NCBI GenBank assembly: GCA_026391455.1
Contig: JAPLEH010000004.1
Coordinates: 62,001-126,000, forward strand
DNA length: 64,000 nt
DNA from: Bacteroidota bacterium
GTDB taxonomy: Bacteria; Bacteroidota; Bacteroidia; Chitinophagales; Chitinophagaceae
Reading direction: 5' to 3'
The notes beneath the pieces were generated by a model that saw only the letters and a list, made by a program, of their open reading frames with translations, had not been told where the DNA came from and made no database searches. The stretch's first letter is position 1, and each line of letters opens with the position of its first letter. Shown piece after piece: positions 18,864-27,392 of this stretch. The translations under genes were made by a program, and so were the position numbers.

Positions 18864-19715
18864 TTAGCAGCATCCACTTCCGGGTTCACAGCAATTCCGG
18901 TCATCTTTGGCGGGCTTTTCCGCATATACGGTAATACTGCTGATCCGCACAGTTCCTTTTTTATATTCTGCGATTTCTTCGGCAGACAAATAATCAGCCA
19001 GTATTTCATCGGGGATATGGATGGTCTTGTCTTTTTGTAAGGTGATATTGGTGAATCCGGCTTCTTCAATAATACCGAGATACTCACTTTTTTGAATAGC
19101 ACCGGATACACAACCCGCATATAATTCAGCCACTTCTTTCCATTTGGAAGGCAGCTCTCCTTCGAGTACAATGTCGGAGATGGAGAAATGACCACCGGGT
19201 TTCAGCACCCGATAGACCTCACTGAATACTTTATGTTTGTTGGGTACCAGATTGAGTACGCAATTGCTTACTATTACATCGGCTTTGTTGGCAGTAACCG
19301 GCATATCTTCAATATCACCCTGGCGAAATTCAACGTTGTTCAAACCGAGCTTCTCTGCATTTTCACGGGCCCGTTGAATCATGGGTTCAGTAAAATCAAT
19401 ACCGATGACTTTACCGCTTTCGCCGGTCAGTTTCCGGGCAACAAAGGCATCGTTTCCGGCGCCGCTTCCAAGGTCGATCACGATATCGCCATTTTTAATC
19501 TTTGCAAATTCGGTGGGCAAACCGCAACCAAGGCCCAGATCGGCATCCGGATTATAACCTTCCAGTTGGGTGTAGTCATCGGCCATAATATTATACACCC
19601 CGGTGCTGTCGCAACAACCCGTGGCACCGCAGCAGGAGCTTTGGTTTTGATCTTTGGGTTGATTGGCAATGGCCGCATATTTTTCGCGTACCATGTTTTT
19701 TATATCCTCACTCAT
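18864..19715 (-). CDS. arsM: Arsenite S-adenosylmethionine methyltransferase
   Basis: A 283-residue cytoplasmic enzyme that methylates As(III). SAM-binding motif VIDLGSGAGNDAFVA, motif DFTEPMIQRARENAEKLG, and the conserved arsenic-binding cysteines in VSNCVLNLVPNK and YAGCVSGA. It also has Cys-rich ends (SSCCGATGCC near the start and NCCEPGSGCC at the C-terminus), which may bind metalloid. It sits 33 bp after arsR and 49 bp before the ArsN2/ArsC fusion on the same strand, so one operon. With no efflux pump beside it, methylation may be the main exit route for arsenic here. Confidence 0.95.
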   Translation of the reverse strand: MSEDIKNMVREKYAAIANQPKDQNQSSCCGATGCCDSTGVYNIMADDYTQLEGYNPDADLGLGCGLPTEFAKIKNGDIVIDLGSGAGNDAFVARKLTGESGKVIGIDFTEPMIQRARENAEKLGLNNVEFRQGDIEDMPVTANKADVIVSNCVLNLVPNKHKVFSEVYRVLKPGGHFSISDIVLEGELPSKWKEVAELYAGCVSGAIQKSEYLGIIEEAGFTNITLQKDKTIHIPDEILADYLSAEEIAEYKKGTVRISSITVYAEKPAKDDRNCCEPGSGCC

Positions 19716-19748
19716 AATAATAGATTTTTTTAAAATGATTATAATAGA

Positions 19749-20084
19749 TTAACAACAGGCTTTTTCGTTTTGTGTTTTCAGTTTATTGAACAGGAAACTG
19801 AACTCACTCATGAATTTTTCGAAGGCTTTCCAGTTGATACAATAGCAACTGCGGGGTCCATCAATGGTACCGGAGATAAGGCCGGCATTTTTCAACTCTT
19901 TGAGGTGTTGTGATACGGTACTTTGTGCAAGGGGCAGCAATTCCACAATTTCACCGCAGATACACTCATTGCGTTGTGCCAGTACTTTCAATATGGCAAT
20001 ACGGGCCGGGTGGGCCATTGCTTTGGCAAAAGCTGCCAGATCCTGTTCTTTTTGAGAAAACTCTTCTTTTTTGTTTGTGGCCAT
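19749..20084 (-). CDS. arsR: ArsR/SmtB-family repressor of the arsenic operon
   Basis: The 111-residue winged-helix protein has the ArsR DNA-recognition helix [19 protein letters not shown], the preceding [10 protein letters not shown] with a cysteine pair (ECICG), and a further SCYC pair near residue 85-90 that could bind As(III). A CC pair closes the protein. It is first in the arsR-arsM-fusion operon and its promoter carries a palindrome over the -7 box (20098-20113), consistent with autorepression that is relieved by arsenite. Confidence 0.93.
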   Translation of the reverse strand: MATNKKEEFSQKEQDLAAFAKAMAHPARIAILKVLAQRNECICGEIVELLPLAQSTVSQHLKELKNAGLISGTIDGPRSCYCINWKAFEKFMSEFSFLFNKLKTQNEKACC

Positions 20085-20097
20085 TTTAAAATCTTAT

Positions 20098-20134
20098 ATC
20101 GCAAATATACGATTAAGCATTTCAAACCACCAAA
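20098..20134 (-). promoter_or_regulatory. arsR promoter with operator over the -7 box
   Basis: On the reverse strand, TTTG (plus-strand CAAA 20131-20134), 21 bases and TATATTTG (plus-strand 20102-20109) give a perfect Bacteroidota promoter. The -7 box is exactly flanked by ATCG (20098-20101) and CGAT (20110-20113), with the symmetry continuing weakly outward. Start of translation is only 14 bp further on. ArsR bound to the palindrome would mask the -7 element. The boxes are seen; binding is inferred. Confidence 0.7.
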
Positions 20135-20152
20135 TTTATTGGTAAATTTTTT

Positions 20153-21055
20153 TTAACGGGTTGATGTATTGCGTTTTACGAGGGAGATAATTACGCCGCT
20201 TCCGATAATACAGCAAATACCCAGGGCCGACATCCAGTCGGGAAAAGCATCACCCAGGGCCATACCAATAAATACAGAGAAGATGATATTGGCATACCCG
20301 ATCGCAGATACGATACCGGCTTTATCTGCACCATACGCTTTTGTTACAAAATACTGACCGAAGAGAGCCGCCAGACCGAGCCAGGCAATATAAAACCACT
20401 CTATGCCAACCGGCCATTTCCAGCGTATAAAGAACACATCATCTGCCGGTAAATGTGCAAGTGTACCGGTGATCATAAAGATGGTGGGAATGAGTACACC
20501 GGTGCCGATAAATGCCAGCACAATGATGCGCGAATCATAATACCCCGCCAGCCTGTTTACCGTAATATAAGCCAGTGCGGATGTAATACCTGAAATAAGC
20601 CCGGCCAGGTGATAATACCAGGGGAAATGCATAGCCGGTTTATAAATGAGTAACATGCCGGTAAAGCCAAGCAGTACGGCAAACAATACGACCCTTCCAT
20701 GATATTCCCGGAATAATAAAAAAGAAAACACCGCAATGAAAAGGGCAGACGTAAGATTATAGGTCATGGCCGTACCCAAAGGAATATGCAGGATACAGTA
20801 GAGCAACGTGTACAAAGCGGTAGTGCCCATTATACCCCGGAAAAGCAGCAGATGAATTTTGCCACCTTTGTTTTCCGGCGGTTTGATGAGAAACCCCGCA
20901 ATAAGCACTACCAGCCCCACTGCATTGCGCCAGAATACCAATTGGCCGGCACCAAAGCTTCCCTTGAGTAATTTGGCAGCACCACCCATAAGTGAAAAAC
21001 CCATAGCGGCCAGCACCATATAGAAAATTCCTTTATACCGGGAGTCGATGGACAT
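20153..21055 (-). CDS. EamA/DMT-family transporter
   Basis: The 300-residue protein has ten predicted membrane helices in two EamA repeats (about 8-140 and 150-295), with typical stretches such as WRNAVGLVVLIAGFL, GTAMTYNLTSALFIAVFSFLLFREY and AIGYANIIFSVFIGMALGD. These are exporters of metabolites or drugs in the inner membrane. It lies upstream of the arsenic operon on the same strand but is separated by the arsR promoter, so it is probably not part of it. The substrate is unknown. Confidence 0.9.
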   Translation of the reverse strand: MSIDSRYKGIFYMVLAAMGFSLMGGAAKLLKGSFGAGQLVFWRNAVGLVVLIAGFLIKPPENKGGKIHLLLFRGIMGTTALYTLLYCILHIPLGTAMTYNLTSALFIAVFSFLLFREYHGRVVLFAVLLGFTGMLLIYKPAMHFPWYYHLAGLISGITSALAYITVNRLAGYYDSRIIVLAFIGTGVLIPTIFMITGTLAHLPADDVFFIRWKWPVGIEWFYIAWLGLAALFGQYFVTKAYGADKAGIVSAIGYANIIFSVFIGMALGDAFPDWMSALGICCIIGSGVIISLVKRNTSTR

Positions 21056-21088
21056 GCGATAAAGGTAATTTATTAATTTAGAGCTGTA

Positions 21089-21646
21089 ATGCCGACAATG
21101 TATATAATAGCAGGGCCAAATGGAGCGGGTAAAACAACCGCCTCAAACACTTTGTTACCCGAATTTTTTGGAGTCAATCAATTTGTCAACGCTGATGAAA
21201 TTGCTAAGGGCTTATCCCCCTTTGCACCTGAATCCGTTTCTATAGAGTCCGCCAGAATAATGCTTACAAGAATTAGTACTCTAATAAAACAAGGGGAAAG
21301 CTTTGGATTTGAAACAACGTTGACAACGCTTACTTATAAAAATTATATTCAGAAAGCTAAAGAAAAAGAATACACGGTTAAACTACTTTTTCTATGGCTA
21401 AGTGACCCCGAAATTGCTATGGAGCGGGTAAAAAAGAGGGTTTCTGATGGAGGTCATAATATCCCTCCCGATGTAATAGTACGCAGGTACAAAAAGGGAT
21501 TAAAGAATTTGCCATTGTTTCTCAAAATGGTGGATGAATGGCTGATTTTTGATAATTCATCCGGGGATTATTCAATTATTGCAAAAAATGAGGGTCTTGA
21601 ACAAAAAATTTATAATTTAGCTATATGGAAGGAAATAAATCCATAA
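21089..21646 (+). CDS. Zeta-toxin-like P-loop kinase
   Basis: A 185-residue protein with a Walker A GPNGAGKTT (residues 9-17), the zeta-type NADEIAKGLSPF motif after beta-strand 2, SFGFETTLTT, and a lid with RVKKRVSDGGHNIPPDVIVRRYKKGL. Zeta toxins phosphorylate UDP-N-acetylglucosamine; related AAA/zeta-like kinases in chromosomes have uncertain targets. No epsilon antitoxin precedes it. Instead a 54-codon ORF overlaps its 3' end by 22 bp and may be a partner. It sits alone between a divergent transporter and a convergent aminotransferase. Confidence 0.85.
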   Translation: MPTMYIIAGPNGAGKTTASNTLLPEFFGVNQFVNADEIAKGLSPFAPESVSIESARIMLTRISTLIKQGESFGFETTLTTLTYKNYIQKAKEKEYTVKLLFLWLSDPEIAMERVKKRVSDGGHNIPPDVIVRRYKKGLKNLPLFLKMVDEWLIFDNSSGDYSIIAKNEGLEQKIYNLAIWKEINP

Positions 21647-21789
21647 AAAAATCTTTTCTTGAACTAACTAACCAAGGATTAGCGCTGGTTAAAAAAAGAT
21701 TGATTGAAAAGGAAAAAAAGAATAACGGTTATCTTGTCATCGCCGATAAAAATGGGGTGATAAAAAAGATACCAGCGAGCGAATTATAA
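21625..21789 (+). CDS. Small hypothetical protein overlapping the zeta-like kinase
   Basis: An ATG at 21625 opens 54 codons, MEGNKSIKKSFLELTNQG through VIKKIPASEL, overlapping the kinase stop by 22 bp. The overlap suggests translational coupling. The protein is basic and has a helical N-terminal half and a beta-hairpin-like C-terminal half (NNGYLVIADKNGVIKKIP). It is too short for many gene finders. A downstream antitoxin or accessory role is inferred from the layout only. I do not recognise a family. Confidence 0.55.
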   Translation: MEGNKSIKKSFLELTNQGLALVKKRLIEKEKKNNGYLVIADKNGVIKKIPASEL

Positions 21790-21791
21790 CC

Positions 21792-22940
21792 CTATACTTT
21801 CATCAGTCGTTCTACCGCCAGTTCCAGGGTTTCCTTGTTTTTGGAAAAACAAAACCGCACCACTTTATCATCTTTCCCGAATTGATAGAATGCCGATACC
21901 GGTATGGTGGCCACTCCTGCTTCTTTCGTCAGGCGAACTGCAAAATCCTTATCGGGTTCATCACTGATCCGCTCATAAGTGCCACAGATGAAATAACTGC
22001 CAAATGATTCCTGCAGTGTAAATCGGGTGGACTGCATCAGTTGCTTGAAATAATCCCTCTTTTCCTGTATAAAAGCAGCCAGTGATAAATAAGCATCTTT
22101 ATTCTCCAGAAATTGAGCCAACCCCACCTGTACCGGTGTATTGCAGGCAAAGCAATTGAACTGGTGAATCTTTCTGAATTCTTTCGTGAGCTCAGCAGGT
22201 GCAATACAATATCCGATCTTCCAGCCGGTACAACTATAGGTTTTGCCAAATGAAAAACAAACAAAACTCCGCTCCAGTAAATCCGGATAGCGCAGCATAC
22301 TCTGGTGAGGGATATCATCAAAGATCAGGTGTTCATATACTTCATCACTGATGATAAAAATATTGGTTCCTGCTGTTACTTTACGCAGCTCTTCAATATC
22401 GGAAGTACCAATCACGCTGCCGGTAGGATTGTGAGGGGAATTGATAATGATGGCTTTTGTTCGCGGATTGATGGCCTGTTTCACCGCATCCCAGTCTATA
22501 TGATAATCGGGAAATACGAGCGGAATAGTAATGGCCCGGGCGCCGTTCACTTCTATATTGGGAATATAACTGTCATAAGCGGGTTCAAATACGATCACTT
22601 CATCACCGGGTTGCAGTATGGCGGTGAGGGCTGTATAGATGGCATAGGTGCCTCCGGGCGTAATCGTGATCTCGTGGGCAGGATCGACCTCAGCTCCGTA
22701 TAAATAGTGGGCTTTTGCAGCGATCGCTTCGCGTAATGGCATCCATCCCGGCATGGGTGAATATTGGTTGAAATTATTTTTCATGGCCGCAGCCACCAGC
22801 CCGGATAATTCTTCGTTCATGGGAAAATCGGGAAAGCCCTGACCCAGGTTTACGGCATGGTGTTCGGTGGCTAAGGCACTCATTACAGTGAAAATGGTGG
22901 TGCCGGCATTCGGTAGTTTGGATTGTATAGTCAAGCGCAA
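21792..22940 (-). CDS. PLP-dependent methionine/kynurenine-type aminotransferase
   Basis: A 382-residue fold-type I aminotransferase close to the YbdL/kynurenine aminotransferase group: VNLGQGFPDFPMNEELS, NSPHNPTGSVIG, ISDEVYEHLIFD and the PLP lysine in SFGKTYSCTGWKIGYCIAP. YbdL-like enzymes transaminate methionine and related 2-oxo acids, possibly in methionine salvage. No ATG fits the full-length N-terminus; the start is a TTG at 22940 (or TTG at 22934), because the next ATG, near residue 20, would cut into the conserved SKLPNAGTTIF region. Confidence 0.88.
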   Translation of the reverse strand: MRLTIQSKLPNAGTTIFTVMSALATEHHAVNLGQGFPDFPMNEELSGLVAAAMKNNFNQYSPMPGWMPLREAIAAKAHYLYGAEVDPAHEITITPGGTYAIYTALTAILQPGDEVIVFEPAYDSYIPNIEVNGARAITIPLVFPDYHIDWDAVKQAINPRTKAIIINSPHNPTGSVIGTSDIEELRKVTAGTNIFIISDEVYEHLIFDDIPHQSMLRYPDLLERSFVCFSFGKTYSCTGWKIGYCIAPAELTKEFRKIHQFNCFACNTPVQVGLAQFLENKDAYLSLAAFIQEKRDYFKQLMQSTRFTLQESFGSYFICGTYERISDEPDKDFAVRLTKEAGVATIPVSAFYQFGKDDKVVRFCFSKNKETLELAVERLMKV

Positions 22941-23009
22941 ATGATTTAAAAGTAAAATTATATGGAAATATGATCATTCAGCCCGGTAAAGGGCATAAAT
23001 TGAGGATCG

Positions 23010-23978
23010 ATGTTCAACAAATTACATGCATTTTTCAATCCTGAGCAGTATCATGGCTGGGGCAAGCGGAGGAATTATTTTGAAGGCTGGTATTTCAAAG
23101 TTATTTCTGCGGATGAGCAGGATGCGTATGCCTTTATTCCTGGTATCGCTATGGACGCAGCGGGACATCAGCATTCCTTTATACAGGTATTGGATGGAAA
23201 GAAGAAAACGGCCAATTATCACCGCTTCGATAGCACGAGCTTTAAACCGGCCCCTAAAAAATTTGAAATTTCCATCGAAGAGAATTTTTTCTCCTCATCT
23301 ATTTTGAAACTCGATCTGCCCGGTATATCCGGCACCCTGCATTTTACCGGACAAGTGGGTTGGCCGAAACCCTGGTATTCTCCCGGTATTATGGGGCCTT
23401 TCTCCTTTGTACCCTTTATGGAATGTTATCACGGCATTGTGAGCATGGACCATACCATTAGCGGGAAATTGAATATAGAAGGAAAGGAGATCGATTTTAC
23501 CAATGGTCGGGGATATATGGAAAAAGACTGGGGTCATTCTTTTCCTTCGGCCTATTTCTGGATGCAATCGAATCATTTCAGCACACCGGGTATTTCTTTA
23601 AAATGTTCCGTGGCAAAAATACCCTGGATGCGAAGTTCCTTTGTGGGCTTTATTGCGGGAGTATGGTTGGGTGACCGGCTGATCCGTTTCACCACGTACA
23701 ATCGTACAACACTAAAGAAGAGTTTTGCGGATGAAAAGCAGGTATTGATCGTGCTGGAAAATAAAAAACACTTACTCGAGATCACTGCACATAGGGATGC
23801 ATCAACCGAACTGGCTTCACCCATACGTGGTTTCATGGAAGGAAGAATAGAAGAGAGTATGACGGCTGTGCTGGAAGTGAAGCTGACGGATAAGAAAAGA
23901 AAAACAATTCTCCTGCACGATAAGGGAAGGAATGCGGGCTTAGAAGTGGCGGGCAATATTCAGGAGATTATTGTTTAG
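23010..23978 (+). CDS. Tocopherol-cyclase-like protein
   Basis: The 322-residue protein starts FNPEQYHGWGKRRNYFEGWYFKV and carries PWYSPGIMGPFSFVPFMECYHG and GRGYMEKDWGHSFPSAYFWMQ, all hallmarks of the tocopherol cyclase (VTE1) family. Plant and cyanobacterial members close the chromanol ring of vitamin E. Bacteroidota homologues occur without the rest of the tocopherol pathway, so the substrate here is uncertain; related folds bind other lipids. It has no obvious signal peptide. It is divergent from the aminotransferase with a 69-bp gap. Confidence 0.85.
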   Translation: MFNKLHAFFNPEQYHGWGKRRNYFEGWYFKVISADEQDAYAFIPGIAMDAAGHQHSFIQVLDGKKKTANYHRFDSTSFKPAPKKFEISIEENFFSSSILKLDLPGISGTLHFTGQVGWPKPWYSPGIMGPFSFVPFMECYHGIVSMDHTISGKLNIEGKEIDFTNGRGYMEKDWGHSFPSAYFWMQSNHFSTPGISLKCSVAKIPWMRSSFVGFIAGVWLGDRLIRFTTYNRTTLKKSFADEKQVLIVLENKKHLLEITAHRDASTELASPIRGFMEGRIEESMTAVLEVKLTDKKRKTILLHDKGRNAGLEVAGNIQEIIV

Positions 23979-24037
23979 AAGCCGGAGCTTTCACACTTAC
24001 TGGAAAATTGGTACCTTTAAACAGAAGTATACTAGCA

Positions 24038-24520
24038 ATGAAAAATTTACTACCACTTTTCTTATTATTCCTGTTCGCATCCTGCCAAAAAGATAAGGAA
24101 ACCTGCTGGCAGGTATATGACGCCCTCGGCAATGAACTCACACAGGTATGCGATAAATCAGAGTCTGAAATTAATGCCCAATATGGCGCTTATTACGACA
24201 GAAGTGATGCAGCTAAATATTGCTGGAGAATCGAATCGCCGGCCGGTAATTTCAGTTACCCGGAAAATCTCACCGAAAAATTAGTTGCCGTTTATTATCC
24301 CGGAGTGATTAACAAACAAAAGATCACATGCGGGTATTGTCAGCGTTGGGCTACCCGCGAAAAAGGAATAGGCAGCCTCACAGGCAATTATGCCTACAAA
24401 CCTGTTGAGGTACAAACCTATTGCGGCGATACCTGCAACACATTATATCCGGGCCGTATTGTGATGGTAAGGAAAACACCGGATTCGCTGATAACTGTAG
24501 AGTTTTTGCAGCGATACTGA
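24038..24520 (+). CDS. Hypothetical cysteine-rich lipoprotein
   Basis: A 160-residue protein with a lipoprotein signal (LLPLFLLFLFASC, Cys16). It contains several cysteines, including a CGYC pair and CGDTC, suggesting disulfides or metal binding: ETCWQVYDALGNELTQVCDKSE, YCWRI, ITCGYCQRW, TYCGDTCNTLYPG. The start at 24038 is preferred to a codon 30 bases upstream because it begins the signal peptide. I do not recognise a family. It converges with 24526-26253. Confidence 0.75.
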   Translation: MKNLLPLFLLFLFASCQKDKETCWQVYDALGNELTQVCDKSESEINAQYGAYYDRSDAAKYCWRIESPAGNFSYPENLTEKLVAVYYPGVINKQKITCGYCQRWATREKGIGSLTGNYAYKPVEVQTYCGDTCNTLYPGRIVMVRKTPDSLITVEFLQRY

Positions 24521-24525
24521 TTGTT

Positions 24526-26253
24526 TTACTTAACTGTAATCTTCGCAAACTTCAATTCTGTCTTCGCCATTAAATGCTGTCGCCAGGAAGGTACAAACAA
24601 TTCATTGTTCACCACATAGCCATGTCGGGGCATTAATATCGTTTCTTCATTATTGGATGAAATGATCTTACGTGTCATTTTACCGGTAGAAAGATCTACG
24701 GTAATGCCATAGGTATTGCTGCGCTTCCGGAAATTGGATACTGTTTTTACCCGGTCTCCGTATTCTGGATTTACATTATTGCTGGTATGATCGTTCATGA
24801 TCAGCACCAGACTATTATTACTGATCAGGCTTTTATAAGAAGAATAAAAAGGCATGCCACCACTTTGTGCAAAATAGCTGCTCCGGTCATAGCTGTAGCC
24901 CCATCCGCCATAGCTGTTATTGGTGGTGCGCACTTCCTCCCATTGTGATTTTGGCAACGCATTCACCCATTTGATATTGCCGCTCTGATCGGCATTGATC
25001 AGCAAAATATCCTGGTTGGTAAACCGGTGTACATGTGTAGTGGTATAGGTCCAGGTACGGGTATTGGCATTGTACTGAGAGGATGTATAGGTATAATAGG
25101 AGTATTTGGACACTTCACTGGTGATGATGATCGAGTTATCGGACGGGTTGATGTCCACCGATTTGATCACAAAACTATTAGGAAACTCATCTTCCTCATC
25201 ATCGTCTTTTGCTTTTTTCGCCCGCTTCCTGCTTTCTTTTTGCTCATCATCCTCATCTCCCGCATCTTCATAGCCCCTGCCCAGCATACCTGCATTGATC
25301 TCTTTGAAAGAGCTGAGCAGCAATTCGCCTTTTACCGGGTCTACTTTATTGATGAAGAAACCGTTCAGGTCTTCTTTGCGGGCGCCATTACTGTAAAAAC
25401 CGGCCAGCAGGAGATCGCCATTTTTTTGTTCGATCAGTTTGCCGCTGATGATATAACGATCATCTGCATTGAGGGCGATATCTTTTTCTTTTGCCCCTTT
25501 ATTACTATAGATCGCCATTGCATATTGGGTAAAGATCAGCCGCTTTCTTTTCTTTTTGCCGATCTGCGTTTCTTCAAACTGTTTGCCCAACAATACGATC
25601 TTATTGTCTTTGGTATACTGTACATCTGCCAGTTGATACAGGTTGGGATCAAATGAAAGATTGATCACCGTGTTTTCCAACTCTTTCAGATTTTTATCCA
25701 GCACCGTAACGCCAATCGATACCCGATCTTTGGCAGAAATATTACTGACCAGTAAAAAAGCATTCCCATTTCGGATAGAAGATACTTTCAGATCGTAATC
25801 ATCCCTTTTGCTTTCCAATTCATACTGGCCCAGTTCACTGAAATCGCCTACGAGATCACCACTGTTCTTATCTACTTTAGCGCCGTATATTTTAAAGAGT
25901 CGTTCTTTCCGTATATAATCGGTGGCGAAAAGGTAGAGGTCATTGCCCATGGACTGAAAGCTCTGGAATTCGAGGCCACGCAATTCCTTTTTATATTCTT
26001 TGTCAAACACTTCGCCAAAATTCTTATCCATCTTGTACAGTTTGTACACAGACGGTCCCGATCCGCCAAACATGCTGCGGTTGATACGTTGTTCGGTAAA
26101 ATATAATCCGGTATTATCGGCAGCAATGATATCGAGATCGGCGGTCCCTTTGCGCAGTTTCATCTCTTCGCCCCAGGTAATTTTATAATTTGCTTGTGAA
26201 AAGGAAAGAAGTGAGATGCAAAGCGCTGTGAGTACCAGGGTAATGTTTTTCAT
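24526..26253 (-). CDS. Hypothetical secreted protein, beta-propeller-like
   Basis: A 575-residue protein with a signal peptide (LVLTALCISLLSFSQA). The rest is a long series of short beta-strand-like segments with repeated patterns such as DLYLFATDYI, NAFLLVSNIS, NKIVLLGKQ and GDLLLAGFYSNG, which suggests a propeller fold. A highly acidic and basic stretch (DAGDEDDEQKESRKRAKKAKDDDEEDE) lies about residues 325-350. No catalytic motif is seen and no named family is recognised. Confidence 0.75.
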   Translation of the reverse strand: MKNITLVLTALCISLLSFSQANYKITWGEEMKLRKGTADLDIIAADNTGLYFTEQRINRSMFGGSGPSVYKLYKMDKNFGEVFDKEYKKELRGLEFQSFQSMGNDLYLFATDYIRKERLFKIYGAKVDKNSGDLVGDFSELGQYELESKRDDYDLKVSSIRNGNAFLLVSNISAKDRVSIGVTVLDKNLKELENTVINLSFDPNLYQLADVQYTKDNKIVLLGKQFEETQIGKKKRKRLIFTQYAMAIYSNKGAKEKDIALNADDRYIISGKLIEQKNGDLLLAGFYSNGARKEDLNGFFINKVDPVKGELLLSSFKEINAGMLGRGYEDAGDEDDEQKESRKRAKKAKDDDEEDEFPNSFVIKSVDINPSDNSIIITSEVSKYSYYTYTSSQYNANTRTWTYTTTHVHRFTNQDILLINADQSGNIKWVNALPKSQWEEVRTTNNSYGGWGYSYDRSSYFAQSGGMPFYSSYKSLISNNSLVLIMNDHTSNNVNPEYGDRVKTVSNFRKRSNTYGITVDLSTGKMTRKIISSNNEETILMPRHGYVVNNELFVPSWRQHLMAKTELKFAKITVK

Positions 26254-26341
26254 TGACCAGAATTGTTTGTGGTGCTAAAATAGATGAATTTACCCCTTGC
26301 GGCAAGTAAGGCAGGGCCAAAATAATCTTAAATAACGGGAG

Positions 26342-26677
26342 TTATGGTTTCTTCTTTTTACTGGCAGTTACGAGTTCATAAGAATGGTCGATCCATTCCT
26401 TCAGCAACTTTGACGGAACGGAACCATCCACTATGATGGTGTTCCAGTGTTTTTTGTTCATGTGGTAGCCGGGCAGCACACAGGGATATTCTTCCCGCAA
26501 TTCCAGGGCCCGCTCCGGATCACATTTTACATTGAAACGGAGTTCTTCACTGTCGAGCCCGGTGAGTAAAAAGGCTTTCCCGCCAACTTTGAATACCAGT
26601 GTATCCGGACCAAAAGGCAAAGTCTCTTCGGCACCGGGTTTGGAGAGGCAATATTCGCGCAGCGTTTCAATGTTCAT
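26342..26677 (-). CDS. MmcQ/YjbR-family DNA-binding-like protein
   Basis: The 111-residue product matches the MmcQ/YjbR (CyaY-like fold) family: MNIETLREYCLSKPGAEETLPFGPDTLVFKVGGK in pieces, LRFNVKCDPERALELREEYP, GYHMNKKHWNTIIVDGSVP. Family members are small and widespread with unsettled function. Its start overlaps the stop of the upstream lipoprotein gene by 11 bp, so the two are translationally coupled. Confidence 0.88.
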   Translation of the reverse strand: MNIETLREYCLSKPGAEETLPFGPDTLVFKVGGKAFLLTGLDSEELRFNVKCDPERALELREEYPCVLPGYHMNKKHWNTIIVDGSVPSKLLKEWIDHSYELVTASKKKKP

Positions 26678-27326
26678 CGGGGTAAAAACTAAGGGATAGA
26701 TAATATACTTTTATCCGGTCGAGGGAGCGCTTTACGGCCGGTACATCCGTATCCAGCGTGACATCGCCCATCAGCGAATCGGCATCACTCCATTTGCTAT
26801 CCCATTCTCCCGAATCGAGTCGAAAACCAATATTTGATTTTTCCAGCTTTCCATTACCATAGCCCTGAATAAAACCGCCGTAATCCCATCCAAAACCTGT
26901 AAACGTGATTTTGCTTCCGTTCAGCGAAAGCAACTCTTTTAATGTGCTGCCGCAACGAATTCCTGCTGCAGTATGGTAGGGGCTGGCTGAATCCCATGCT
27001 TCAATAAAACCAATTTTTTTGTGATACGCACTATCCTGCCAGTGAATCCTGATCTGACGGGATGTTTCTGGGTATATGAATGTAATATCTATAGAGTCCA
27101 CACATTCGGGGCCGCATACCCGCTCATCTTTTACATTTTCTGCGCCAAAATGCTTTTGCAGAGCTGTTATATCATCTGTGGCGGTAATAGGACCCCAGGT
27201 ACTGTCTGTTACCAGTGTGGAATCGGTGATTGCTTCGGGCTTACCGGTTGGTTTTCCATCACCGGATTTGTTCTTGCAGGCATACAGTATAAAGATGATA
27301 CCCGATATAAATAGTAGTTTTTTCAT
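26667..27326 (-). CDS. Hypothetical lipoprotein
   Basis: A 219-residue protein with a lipoprotein signal (LLFISGIIFILYAC, Cys16) followed by a polar linker and a globular domain: ITALQKHFGAENVKDERVCGPECVDSI, TFIYPETSRQIRIHW, IRCGSTLKELLSLNG, FTGFGWDYGGFIQGYGNGKL. The architecture resembles periplasmic proteins that sense or bind ligands, but no family is recognised. It is probably co-transcribed with the MmcQ-like gene, whose start it overlaps. Confidence 0.7.
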   Translation of the reverse strand: MKKLLFISGIIFILYACKNKSGDGKPTGKPEAITDSTLVTDSTWGPITATDDITALQKHFGAENVKDERVCGPECVDSIDITFIYPETSRQIRIHWQDSAYHKKIGFIEAWDSASPYHTAAGIRCGSTLKELLSLNGSKITFTGFGWDYGGFIQGYGNGKLEKSNIGFRLDSGEWDSKWSDADSLMGDVTLDTDVPAVKRSLDRIKVYYLSLSFYPDEH

Positions 27327-27392
27327 TTTTGTTAGGTATGTAGTTATAGTAGTATAATGGTGTTACAAAAAATTAAATTTATCTGCGCTGAT

